Positions 12,906-23,732 are shown, counted from the first letter of the stretch. The stretch: DNA of 64,000 bases from Myotis daubentonii (GCF_963259705.1 NC_081842.1:179866349-179930348); one strand, 5' to 3'. Notes: generated by a model not told the origin, from the sequence alone. A program made the numbers and translations.

Positions 12906-13924
12906 GTAATGCAACTTCCCTTTTTTGTTTCCTTCTGTTTTATGCTCTGTCACAAGGAGCCATGTCTTCATGAAGTCTCTTGGGGATTTTGAAGAACAGG
13001 GCTGTGACCAAATATTTTTCAGAGACGAAGATCTTCACGTGGACCTTGGGGGGGGGGTGACTTCTGCTGTCCCTTGCAGAGGTACTGTCTGCTTTTTACT
13101 CCATTTTCGCTGTCCAAAGGGCTAACCTGTGTGGGTTGCACCTGTGGGCCTCCTGGCTCCCAGGCCTCTTTTCAGGACCAGCCAATACCCAGTTCCAGCA
13201 GGAGGCTGAAGGGCAGGGAGAAGGAGGGTGAAGGCTGTGTGTTTTGATCGATTTTGGGGCTTTCTCCTGGCTGGGTTGCCTTGGGCTTGGTGTGTCATAC
13301 ACTGAAGGTTGCAGCTCCTGCTAAGGCAGTTTTCTCTACAGGGTTCCTCCTAGTTCTGGTTGCCTCTCCCTTCTCTCATCCCTTCTTTATAGGAGAGGTA
13401 ATGTTCTGTCAATCTCTCCCTGGGATACTGTACTGTCCTTCCGAGTTTCCTTTCAACACAGCTCACCCTTGTGTAGATAATCCCTGTATTAACTTTCCTG
13501 GAATAACCCTATTTTGCATTTGTCATCTGTTTTCTCAAAGAGTGGGCTGAGTTTGAAGAGGTGAGGAGGTGTGGCATTGGATGACCAGGCTGTGACCTGG
13601 GGTCTGTGCCCAACCTAGTATGGCTGTAGCATGTATTTCCTGTGAGGAGGGGGGCTCAGCTGGGAGTTTGGGAGGCATGCGGGAGTGGAGCCTGAGGTCA
13701 GGTGAAGTCAACATGTCAGATATTATATCGCAGCAGAGATGATTCTAGGTAATTATTTCCTGACTCATTTTGACTGGTATGTATAGAAAAACTAATAGGT
13801 AGATGCTATAGGAAATATGTATTGGGAACTTCTCTCTTTTCCTTCCAAAGAATTATATGCAAATGGAATAGAAGGAAGGGAAGGCAACTGCTACATAATG
13901 ATACTCCCGTAGTCCCAGACAGTG

Positions 13925-14090
13925 CACATAGCATCTCATGCATTCTAGTCAGCAACTGTCAGGGGTAAGGTGCCTGTTTTCCAGCTTTGCGGAGGTAGAT
14001 GCTGAGGCCCAAAGTCTTCAAGGGACTCGCCAAAGGTCATGTATTTGGCACTTGGTGGAGCCTCAATTTGAAAACCCAAGGAAAGTCTGT
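13925..14090 (-). mobile_element. MIR SINE, reverse orientation
   Basis: TTTCCAGCTTTGCGGAGGTA, GATGCTGAGGCCCAAAG and GACTCGCCAAAGGTCATG match the central part of MIR in reverse (the 'ACTGAGGCACAGAG...GCCCAAGGTCA' region). Confidence 0.6.
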
Positions 14091-14956
14091 GAGTGTGATG
14101 TTCATGTTTTTATTCATCTTGTCTTTGCCAGCCACAGTCTACACATAGTGAAGTACTTAAGGGCTCAGATGAGAGGTAGAGGTAAGTACACCAGAGTGAG
14201 AGCCCCAGGCTATTGGTTACAGCCCCCTGCCCGCTACTGGCAAGGAGGGGTGTGGCACTCTAGGGCCACGCTAGCAGTGAGGCAGGGAGGAATTTCCCTC
14301 CAGTCTCAGAAGGAGCCAGACAGCCTGGCCTCACAGTGACTGCAGTATGATTTCAAGCCAGGAAAGATGCTGGATACTCTCAGGGATCAGGTTACCCTGT
14401 TCCAATGCACAGGACCTGGGTCAGTCCCTGGCATTGGTGTCCTTGGTTTCTACTTCTACTGAAAATGTTCTCGTTCTTGCTCCTATTTTCTCTACCTGGT
14501 CTTGACTTCTGCTAACTCCTAACTTCTGCTCAGTCATCCCCTTGCTGCCTCACTGCTTCTCCCTGTGCATCTTTTAATTCTGGTCCCCATTTCCACTGGA
14601 CAGAATCTGTATTAATGAGTTCATATTCTTGAGAAAGAGAGGGAATATGCATATTTTTTCATGTATCAACTTTGGATCTAACTCTTCTGGTTGGGCCAAC
14701 CAGAAGATGCTGGTCAGCCAGTGAGTTGTCCTTTGGTAAGGAATTGACCTCTGTGAAGTCAGCGGGGACTTGGTTAGGGAGTGGACATCTGTGAGGGCCA
14801 TTATTTTGTCTATCACAGTCCACCCCCTGGCCCCAGAGATTCACATCCAGCAAGTGAAAATGCAAAACACACTCTAGGTCTCTCTCATCAGTTCAAAACC
14901 TCAAATCTCATATAAACCTCATCAGTTCAAAAGTCCAAATTCTCCATCATCTAAAT

Positions 14957-15025
14957 CAGCAGTCGCCAACAGGTGGTCCGTGGACCACTGGTGGTCCGTG
15001 AGGTCCGAAAGGTTGGCGACCGCTG
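14957..15025. mobile_element. 69-bp hAT element with perfect 8-bp target duplication
   Basis: Terminal inverted repeats CAGCAGTCGCCAAC and GTTGGCGACCGCTG bracket an inner imperfect palindrome (GGTCCGTGGACCAC). The 8-bp sequence ATCTAAAT flanks both sides exactly (14949-14956 and 15026-15033), which is the hAT hallmark. At 69 bp it is close to two termini joined with almost nothing between them. Confidence 0.95.
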
Positions 15026-15273
15026 ATCTAAATCATTCTGATGATTAGTGCACGGATGTCTTGGAAGAGCCATTTTCCTGCCTACCACCAGCACCAGTTC
15101 ACTGTGATAAGCATATTATATTGATTATATGTCATTTACTACACCTGTATTCTCAGAGCCATCACATTTTGCTATGAATGCATTCATGCTCTGGGGAGTT
15201 CAATAATGGCCCAACCCTGCAAGACTAAGGAGAGGGGTCATGCTGGCCCTGAAGGCGAATGTAAATTCTGGTA

Positions 15274-15440
15274 CCAAACTTTGCTGCATATTCAAATCAC
15301 CTGGGGGAATTTTTAGGCATCCTAATGCCCAGGTTGCACCAGTTAAGTGAGAATCCCATGGTGGGGGACAAGTGTCAATATTTTTTCCAGCTGCTCAGGT
15401 GATTCCACCATGGTTCAAAGTTTGGGAGCCTCTTCACTGT
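15274..15440 (+). mobile_element. Old hAT-Charlie MER-type element
   Basis: GCTGCATATTCAAATCACCTGGG near the left and CAGGTGATTCCACCATGGTT near the right are inverted arms of an old MER5/MER20-like element. It is a diverged relative of the near-palindromic copy at 52794-53015. Confidence 0.6.
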
Positions 15441-15460
15441 GCTGCCTTATGCCTCAGTAA

Positions 15461-15765
15461 AGGCTGATGTGCAAGGGGAAGGTTGCATGTGAGGCTGGTA
15501 TGCGAGGGCAAGGGTGCTTGTGAGGCTGGTATGCAAGGAGAAGGGTGCATGTGGGGCTGGTGTGTGAGGGGAAGGGTGCTTGTGAGGCTGGTATGCACGA
15601 AGGGTGCATATAAGGCTGGTGTGCAAGGGGAAGGGTGCTTGTGAGGCTGGTGTGCGAGGCGAAGGGTGCATGTGTGGCTGGTGTGCAAGGGGAAGAGTGC
15701 ATGTGAGGCTGGTTGAGAGAGAAGGGTGCTTGTGAGGCTGGTATGCGAGGGAAGGATGTGTGTGG
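15461..15765 (+). repeat. Minisatellite, 31-bp unit, about 10 copies
   Basis: Ten units begin with AGGCTGGT(A/G)TGC at 15461, 15492, 15523, 15554, 15585, 15613, 15644, 15675, 15706 and 15735. Most are exactly 31 bp; the fifth is 28 and the ninth 29. Unit ends alternate between GCATGTG and GCTTGTG over the first six units, giving a 62-bp higher-order pattern. Because 31 is not a multiple of three and the unit lacks reverse-strand stops, the array makes overlapping open frames of 74-168 codons that are artefacts. Confidence 0.95.
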
Positions 15766-18187
15766 TCAGGGAAGCCTTCTCCAGGAGGGGTGCTTGAACT
15801 GGGATTAAAGGAATTTGCTGGGGTAAGAGTGAGGAGGGTGTATCATGGAGAGGAAATGTTTTCCCTGTTGGTGACTTGCTCAGTATTGGCCCAGTGTGAT
15901 TGAATTTTATGTTTCTGTGAGACAGTTGAAATAAATACATTCAAAAATCAGGAAACAAACAAAAAAAACAGAGCTCCTTTGTCAGAGCATCCATCCCCAT
16001 TTGTGGCTTTAGGAAAACATAGCCCCACGGTTATCACTCTTGTGCGTGCTTTTTGTGAGGAAGATAATTGTGGAAATTGGGTTGCTTCCCATAAAATACA
16101 GATACTTTTGTGGAGAAAATGTGAGCCATCCTTGTCTCCCATTTTGGATGGAGAGGGACAGTAATTGAGACCGGGCTAGCAGATCATTAGCAAGGCAAAG
16201 GAAGATGACCTGCCCTTCTTTTCTAAAGAAAGGTGGTAAAAACGAGATATTTGAGACAAACGAGAAGAATTCATACAGGATGTCAGTGATGGGAGAAAGC
16301 ATGCCACCCATGTCGGCGTGCTCTGGGCAGGGAGAAGGTGGTATCCATTGGTGGAGACTTCGTGTGGGGCCAAGGGGAAGGGATGTTGCTGGGGCAACAG
16401 AGCAATGGAGATAGGATGGGGGTTGTCACTGGAATGTAGGGGGCTTGGGAATGAGCCCTGTGCAGGGCCACCCTCGAAGCCAGGCAGCGTGGGGACATCT
16501 GGTGTACGCTCCCCAGGCTTGCCTCGTACAGATGTTGGCCTGTGCTGTTCTTTTTCCCATTATCAACTTTGAAGATAATGAAATGCAGCTTGCAGAATGA
16601 GTAAATAATGGCTGTGTATATTTTAGGAAAATCAGCAGGTGAAGCTGCCAAGTGCCACATTTGTTTATTTAAAATCCCCTTCAAGGGGAGGTCCTCATTA
16701 AATACTTGTCTTTGTTTTCTGCAAGACCCTGGGGAACGCAGTAGTTCCCTGTTACTCAAAGACACTGTGGAGGGAACAGGGATGAGAGTAGAGGGAGTTG
16801 AGTCATGAAGCACAAATGCACAGTGTACCCGCCTCCTCACCTGGCTAGGGGGCTGCAAATGTGGAATGGGTAACAGTAGGGCCCCACGTATTGAAAACAC
16901 TAATGGAATTATTTTAGGTTTATATACTTGTTTTTTTCTGATACTCTGAGTTTATGTAATGAATTTTCATGGTACAATAAATACTTAATGAAACTGTGTG
17001 ATCCATTAGTTAAATGAAATGTTCATAAGTATGCCATGTTGCTCTCACATAAATTCCTTCATGTTGCTGAAACCTGGTTCTGGCTTTTGTTAGCTTTTGG
17101 TTTGATTAAAAACACACATTTTTGTTCCTCCCATCATCACCTTACTGATGGCTGGCAGGTACCTTAATAATAACAGTGCTAGCCTTCTGGAACATAGCAT
17201 TTTATTTTCCAAAAGTATCTTCACATATGGTTCATTTACTGTCATTCTTTTAATTCCATAAATTTTATACAGCATTATCCCATTTTACAGATGAATAAAC
17301 TGATAAACCATTTAATTTTTTTTTTAATTCTAGATTTTACCCTAGAAAAGCCAGACTACCAGATAACTATATCCCACTTATGTATTTTTCAATTTAGTTT
17401 CTAAAATAAAGCATTGTTCATAGAGGATTTTAAATGACTTGGGTGACATGTTTGACCCTATTGAAAAGTATTAATACTAAATTATGCTCTCAACGTAAAT
17501 TAAGGGACATTGAATATTCTCTATTGGATATTTTGTAGAGCTGGTGCTGATGTTAATGCCCATGATAACACATGGTATTGATATTATGAAAGCCTGTAGA
17601 TTCAAAGGAAAAAAACACACAAAACTTTAATGGAGCATGAACTTCGCGACATCTATAGCTGATCATACTTTCTTCTTTGCTCTGGCCTCTAGGAATCTCA
17701 TAGATGGGTTTGTAGCCTACCTTCTGCAACTGTACAGATATTTTGGTGCCCTGTCCTTGCTTCCGCCTTCACCTTCATTTTCAATCTTTGTTCCCCTTCA
17801 TTACAGTTTTACTTATTTGTTAACTTCATCCTGTTACAGAGAATGGCTTTCTATAGAGCTTCTGTCAAATGCCTGAAATTCATTTTCTGTTTTCATAACA
17901 TCAGGTAAACATAACCAACAAGCAATATAATGAAGATGAGCTCTCTGGCTAACAAATGTTTTTTTTAAATCTGTGATTTTTCTCCCCTTTCTTGATGCAC
18001 ATTGTGGTGGCAAAACAGCATTGACTAAGTCTACAGTACGGTTGTTAATCTATCAACTTTGTGGCCTTCAGAGTTTGGAAAACAGGGATATGTTCTATTC
18101 ATGTATTATTTTTCTTGAAGGGTTTGGTCAAAGCTAGAGATAGCTCTACATTCACTATGAAGATGGTGGTACTTTCTCAGTAGAGAG
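15766..18187. other. Unassigned intron sequence, including a 205-codon frame
   Basis: The minus-strand frame at 16283-16900 is the longest in the window but shows no domain, signal or splice context. About 17270-17330 has a short ATTTTACAGATGAATAAACT stretch, the core of a MIR. The rest is AT-rich and unassigned. Confidence 0.4.
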
Positions 18188-18202
18188 AGATGTAGTATTT
18201 TT

Positions 18203-18409
18203 ATTTTATTGATTTTTTTACAGAGAGAAAGGGAGAGGGACAGAGTCAGAAACATCAATGAGAGAGAAACATCAATCAGCTGCCTCCTGTACCCCCGCAC
18301 CCCGGGGATGTGCCCACAACCAAGGTACATGCCCCCGACCAGAATCAAACCTGGGACCCTTCAGTCCGCAGGCCGACACTCTATCCACTGAACCAAACCG
18401 ATCAGGACA
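18203..18409 (-). mobile_element. Ves SINE, reverse orientation
   Basis: The complement of the tRNA-like head lies on the right (CACTCTATCCACTGAACCAA) and the A-rich tail on the left (TTTTATTGATTTTT). A 14-bp target duplication AGATGTAGTATTTT is perfect at 18188-18201 and 18410-18423. The exact duplication suggests a relatively recent insertion. Confidence 0.95.
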
Positions 18410-19084
18410 AGATGTAGTATTTTTGAATATCATTCTGCTAAAGTGTCTACAGCCTTTGCACTGTGACACTCCCAGCAGCTTTTAATAAATGTTGCCATTG
18501 GGTTCCAGCAAAACCTTACTCGTCTCTATTTTCTTGTCCCTGAAAAGAACAAATATGCAGAATGAGCGAATTTTAGGTTTTTTCCAAATGGGCTAGATCA
18601 TATCAGTAGTCCTTGACATATGTATTTTTTTTTTTTTTTAAGAAGAGGGTTTGCAGGTTAAAGCCAGTCTTTGGGATGGAGAGGGAGAGGACCCAGGACA
18701 GGCTGACTTGGGCTAAGTAATTAAGGAGATTGCCATGATCTGTGGGGCAGGTCGCTGAAAGGCCTTAGTGAGCAGATTCCTGGCAGGAGGGCATAGTCTG
18801 GAGAGGAAGGCCGGAGCTCAGGAAAGAAGATACCTGCTCAAACAGCCTTGGTCCAGAGACTTCTGCCAAGTCAGGTAGTCTGGGCAGATATGCAGTTAAG
18901 TTGGAATCTGTAATTAAAAGTGACAACCATAAACTGATTTTAAACTTAGCCTGCCTTGAGAATTAGCAAGCATGCTCTAGGGAGGTGGAATGGGTCTGAA
19001 CTTAAGCAAAGAGAGGCCAGAAATAACTTTGTTCCATATCTCTGCACACTAGGGTCTGAGCTACGTTTTCCCTTCCTTTAATTT

Positions 19085-20049
19085 TTTTTTTTAAATTTGG
19101 AAATCTTAAAATTATAGGAAAAAGCATAAGACTATACAAAAATACCCTATTCTCTCTATTTAGATTCACTTATTGCCTTATCATTTGTGCATTATCTCCC
19201 TCTTTATGTATATGCATATATACTACAAATATGCATGCATGTACATACATACATGTAAATGTTTTTCCCCTGAATCATTTGAAAGTAAGATGCACATATC
19301 TTAGCCCTTTATTCCTAAATACATGGTGACTATTCCCTAAGAAAATGAATATTCTTTTGCATAGCCACAGAAATGTTATCAAATCAAAATTTAACATTGA
19401 GACAATATTTTTACCTAATTAACTCATTAATTGGCCCAATAATTACCTTTGTTGCATTTTTTTCTCTTCAGTACAGGGTCCTGTCTGTACATGTAGTTGT
19501 TAGTTGCATTTGGTTGTTATATCTGTTTAGTTTCTTTTTCTAAAATATTTCCACAACCTATCTTTGCCTTTTACTACTACATATTTGAAGAATACAGGCC
19601 TTTCCCCCATTTAAAAAGGAAGGAAAATCATATAATCTGAATAGATTTCTGGCCACAATACTACCTGATACTGACATGTTCTTCTCAGGGTGTCACATGA
19701 TACTCATCTATCCCTTTTAGATAATGTTAGCTTTGATAACCTGAGGTGTCGTTCAATTTATCCATTGTATAATCACAGATTTTCCTCTTGCAGCTATAAA
19801 CAGTAAGCACTATGAGAAGGCACTATGAGACCTGCAGATGTCTTGCTTCTCATCAAAAATTGGCCCTGGCTTTAGCATTTATTGGTGACTCGTGCCTGGC
19901 TAAACTTTATTTTGATGGCTGCTGAATGGTGATTTTTATACTCCAGCACTCCCTCTCTATTTACCAGGCAGTACCTGTTCCGGTTTGTTTATCTGTCTGT
20001 TAGCAGTGTATAATCATGGATCTCTATTTTTTCAGCAGTTTATTTTTAA
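19085..20049 (+). mobile_element. Old L1 (L1M-like) 3'UTR region, left part
   Basis: Many landmarks of L1M 3' sequence appear in order: GATTCACTTATTGCC, TCATTTGAAAGTAAGATGCA, TTTATTCCTAAATACATGGT, CACAGAAATGTTATCAAATC, TTAACATTGAGACAATA, GCATTTGGTTGTTATATC and TTTGAAGAATACAGGCC. The Helitron array at 20050-22361 interrupts it. It continues at 22362. Confidence 0.7.
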
Positions 20050-20514
20050 CTAGAGGGCCGGTGCACAAAAATTTGTGCACTCGGGGGGCAGGTCCCTTAG
20101 CCCGGCCTGTGCCCTCTCGCAGTCTGGGACCCCTCAGGGGATGACCACCTGTTGCCTTAGGCCTGATCCTCCGGGGATTGGGCCTAAGCTGGCAATCAGA
20201 CATCCCTCTGGCAGCCCGGAAGCCCTCAGGGGATGTCCACTTGCCAGCGGGGAGCAGACCTAAGCTGCAGTCGGACATCCTTAGCGCTGCTGAGGAGGCA
20301 GGAGAGGTTTCCACCACCACCGCTGTACTGGCAGCCATCAGCCTGGCTTGTGTCTGAGCAGAGCTCCTCCATGTGGGAGCTCACTGACCATCAGAGGGCA
20401 GCTCCTGCATTGAGTGTCTGCCCCCTGGTGGTCAGTGTGTGTCATAGTGACCAGTCATTCCCAGTCTTTCTGCTGTTAGGGTCAGTTTGCATATTACCCT
20501 TTTACTATATAGGA
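20050..20514 (-). mobile_element. Helitron A of the array, 465 bp
   Basis: On the minus strand it starts TCCTATATAGTAAAAGGGTA (right end) and ends with the perfect 20-bp hairpin of 20061-20080 (GTGCAC arms) and then GGCCCTCTAG (left end). It is followed by T, as Helitrons require. It is an inverted, closely similar copy of Helitron D at 21891-22361. There is no transposase. Confidence 0.92.
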
Positions 20515-21195
20515 TAGAGGCCTGGTGCATGGGTGGGGGCCGGCTGGTTTGCCCTGAAGGATGTCCCAGATCAGGGTGGGGGTCCCTCTGGGGTGCCTGG
20601 CCAGCCTGGGTGAGGGGCTGATGGCTGTTTGCAGCTGGTCACACCCCCTTCAGGATTGGGGTCCCCACTGGGGTGCCTGGCCAGCCTGGATGAGGGGCTG
20701 ATGGCTATTTTCAAGCTGCCCGCACCCCCTTTAGGATGGGGGTCCCCACTGGGGTGCCTGGCCAGTCTGGATGAGGGGCTGAGGGCTGTTTTCAGGCTGG
20801 CCAAGCTGGCAACAGAAGCTCCCAGCCTCTCCTTTTTTTCTTTTTTTCTTTTTTTAATTCTGGGATTTATTTACCTTCTATAATTGAAACTTTGTTGCTG
20901 CTTCAGCTCTGAGGCCAGGGCCTGCTGAAAGCAGGTATCTGGGGTTTGTTTAGCTTCTATTATTGAAACTTTGTTGCTTTCAGAGATGTTGCTTTCGGAG
21001 CTCAGAGCCAGGCCACGGCAGGCGGGGAACCTTGGCTTCCTCCATCACTGGAGCAAGCAAGCCTCCTGCTCGCTTCAGCTGTGTGGCTGCCGGCTGCCAT
21101 CTTGGTTGGGTTAATTTACATATCCTGCTGATTACCCAATGGGAAGTGTAGCGGAGGTATGGTCAATTACCATGTTTGTCTATTATTAGATTAGA
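20515..21195 (-). mobile_element. Helitron B of the array, about 680 bp
   Basis: On the minus strand it starts TCTAATCTAATAATAGACAA (right end at 21195), a typical HeliBat 5' end followed by the GGTAATTGACC stretch. It ends at GCCTCTA at 20515, directly touching the 5' end of Helitron A with the final G missing. Inside are an 80-bp tandem triplication (20581-20806) and a T-rich tract at 20828-20852. There are no coding frames of note. Confidence 0.85.
20581..20806 (-). repeat. Three tandem copies of a ~80-bp unit inside Helitron B
   Basis: Units start at about 20581, 20659 and 20739. Each carries GGGGTGCCTGGCCAG(C/T)CTGG and GATGAGGGGCTGA-type text. A single inverted copy of this unit is present in element C (around 21770-21850). 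Copy number therefore differs between related Helitrons. Confidence 0.85.
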
Positions 21196-21890
21196 CTAGA
21201 GACCTGGTGCACAAAAATTTGTGCACTCGGGGAAAAGGGGGGTCCCTCAGCCCGGCCTATGCCCTCTTGCAGTCTGGAATCTCTCAGGGGATGACCACCT
21301 GCTGGCTTAGGCCCGCTCCCCAGGGGATTGGGCCTAAGATGGCAATCAGACATCCCTCTGGCAGCCCTTGGGGGATGTCCACTTGCCAGCGGGGAGCAGA
21401 CCTAAGCTGCAGTCGGACATCCTTAGTGCTGCTTGCTCCAGTGATGGAGGAAGCCAAGGTTCCCCGCCTGCCACTGCTGGCCTCTGAACTGCACTCTAAG
21501 AAACAATGTTGCAATTATAGAAGCTAAACAAACCTCAGAAACCTGCTTTCAGCCAGCTGGCCTCGGAGCTGGAGCTGCATCAGTGTTTCAATTATAGAAG
21601 CCAAACAAACCCAGATACCTGCTTTCAGCAGCCGAGGTCTCAGAGCTGGAGCTGAGCCTCAGAGCTAAAGCTGGCTCTCAGCTCCAGTGACAGCCATAGA
21701 AGGTAAATAAATCCCAGAATAAAAAAAAAAGAAAAAAGGAGAGGTTGGTAGCTTCAGTCACCCACCAGCCTGAAAACGGCCCTCAGCCCCTCACCCAGAC
21801 TGGCCAGGCACCCAGTGGGGACCCCCACCCTGAAGGGGGTGTGACCAGCTGCAAACAGCTGGGACACCCACCCGTGCACCAGGCCTCTAG
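21196..21890. mobile_element. Helitron C: fused element with two 3' ends
   Basis: The left part (21196 to about 21428) is the 3' half of an A-type Helitron on the minus strand, with CTAG at 21196-21199 and the hairpin at 21207-21226. The right part (about 21430-21890) is the inverted copy of the 3' portion of Helitron B on the plus strand, ending CTAG at 21887-21890. So the unit has a Helitron 3' terminus at both ends and no 5' terminus. The join is around GTGCTGCTTGCTCC, where both parents share GCT. It touches the 5' ends of B and of D with no spacer. Confidence 0.8.
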
Positions 21891-22361
21891 TCTATATAGT
21901 AAAAGGGTAATATGCAAACTGACCCTAACAGCAGAAAGACTGGGAATGACTGGTCACTATGACACACACTGACCACCAGGGGGCAGATGCTCAATGCAGG
22001 AGCTGCCCTCTTGTGGTCAGTGTGCTCTCACATGGGAGGAGCTCTTCTCAGCCACAAGCCAGGCTGATGGCTGCCAGTACAGCGGTGGTGGTGGGAACCT
22101 CTCCTGCCTCCTAAGCAGCGCTAAGGATGTCCGACTTCAGCTTAGGCCTGCTCCCTGCTGGCAATTGGACATTCCCCCGAGGGCTGCTGGGCTGCCAGAG
22201 AGATGTCTGATTGCCATCTTAGGCCCAATCCCCTGGGGAGCGGGCCTAAGCCAGCAGGTGGTCATCCCCTGAGAGATCCCAGACTGCAAGAGGGCATAGC
22301 CCGGGCTGAGGAACCCCCCCTTCCCCCTGAGTGCACAAATTTTTGTGCACTGGGCCTCTAG
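21891..22361 (+). mobile_element. Helitron D of the array, 471 bp
   Basis: It starts TCTATATAGTAAAAGGGTAA and ends with the perfect hairpin at 22331-22350 (GTGCAC arms) and GGGCCTCTAG, followed by T. It matches Helitron A in inverse orientation over its whole length with few differences. Confidence 0.92.
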
Positions 22362-22535
22362 TTTCATATAAATGTAATCATAAAACGTGTGATCTTTTGT
22401 GTCTAACTTCTTTCTCTTGGCATGCTTCTTCCAGGTTTATCCATGTTGTAGAAAGTATTATTAAGCCATGTTGTGGCTGAATAATGTTCCATTGTATTAA
22501 TACACCACATTTTTTATCTGTTCATCAGCTAACTG
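22362..22535 (+). mobile_element. Old L1 (L1M-like) 3' region, right part
   Basis: TTTCATATAAATGTAATCAT, TCTTTTGTGTCTAACTTCTT, GGTTTATCCATGTTGTAG and GGCTGAATAATGTTCCATTG are consecutive landmarks of an L1M 3' region. They follow directly from the left part once the Helitron array is removed. Confidence 0.7.
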
Positions 22536-23563
22536 AAGTTGGGGACAAGAGTGACTTGTACCCTGCCCTGTGATACTTATTAGTCATATGACCATGGATA
22601 AGCTACTAAACTGTCCTCACTTTCCTTATCTGTCAATGAAGAAAATACTAACTTTCAAGTGAGTGAAGGATTGAATAAGGTAATAGATGAGAAATTGATA
22701 GTATAGTACATGGTAAATAGTGGGCCCTGATAAACATTAGCTATTTTACTGTAGAATCGTATGAGGAGTGGGGTGGTGCACAGATTTGTGTTACAGTAGG
22801 TGTTCTAGTATGTGTTGGTTCTGTTGTAGCTGCTCAAACCTTTGTGCTTTGTTGTCATTTTTTTTTTAAAGTCTTATCTCTTTTCTCTGCTTGTGGTTTG
22901 GTTTTGCCCCCACCCCCAATCACTGAACATGCGGTTTCACATTTCACAGCAGTTCACTAGACGAAATGTCTGTAGTGGAATATTACATAATTCACATTTA
23001 GAGTTGAAGAGCTCATTATAAAAACCTGACACACTTCAGGAATATTAAATTACCGCAGATTGTGTGGGGCAAAGAAACATTATTGAAGCATTTTAAATTC
23101 TCGGCCAGCCTGAGTTTCACTGATAGGGTTTCACAGCTTTTGCTGGGAAAAATGATTTGAGTTGTCACATGGTTTCTGGCCCTAGAGGACTTTAATCTCC
23201 TTAATTACAAAGAAATGAGTTTCCTAAATAATTTGGAGTTACTTCACAGCCTTTGCTCAACCTCTGGCTTTTGGAAAATTAAAAGGGGAGGCCAGGGTCT
23301 CAGCTATAGTACCTTCTCTCTGTGACGCAGCTTCTTTATTGAAGTTTTTATTCAAAATGATGCCCGTTTCCTTTCATTATTGATATAAGGATGTACTTCA
23401 GAAAATCACAAGTAATGTTTATAACACTTGAACGCAATCACATTTGGTGGAACAAGTGGCGCTGGAGAGACCCACGGAATAGGGACAGGTACTGTATTAT
23501 GGCTTATAAAGTTGAAGGGAAGGAAAGGGTCCAAATCCAATGTAGTTCATGCATCGACTTGAA
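22536..23563. other. Repeat-free-looking stretch upstream of the exon
   Basis: Apart from a T run at 22858, a roughly 400-bp block (22920-23330) has balanced composition and no repeat landmarks. It could be a conserved noncoding element, but sequence alone cannot show this. Confidence 0.4.
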
Positions 23564-23732
23564 GGCTCTGACAACCTCGGCTGATGGATGAATGCCCCAC
23601 TATTGGAAATGTCTCCACGGGCCTGCTCAGGAAATATGCTTTTTCTGTATTTTCTGGGTGGCATCTAGTACTTCAAAATATGAAACATGGGAAACAAAAA
23701 GTTGGGTTTTGCCCTTCTTGAAATTGTGTAAA
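23564..23732 (+). repeat. Left copy of a ~170-bp direct repeat pair
   Basis: From AAGGCTCTGA, through GATGGATGAATGCCCCA and ACATGGGAAACAAAAAG, to GCCCTTCTTGAAA, the text aligns in the same order with 26598-26764, with many substitutions and small gaps. It does not match a repeat family that I recognise. Confidence 0.75.

Noticed and set aside
15461..15765. CRISPR-like array of regular repeats
   Set aside because: The units are contiguous with no unique spacers, and the genome is mammalian. It is a minisatellite.
15434..15940. 168-codon minus-strand frame with repeating HQPHKHPSP-like peptide, plus 74- and 82-codon frames in the other phases
   Set aside because: They are made by the 31-bp minisatellite, which is open in all three reverse frames. 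There is no start context and no relation to a protein family.
20050..22361. Frames of 60-106 codons across the Helitron array
   Set aside because: They recur in inverted copies of non-coding Helitrons. No Rep or helicase motif is present.
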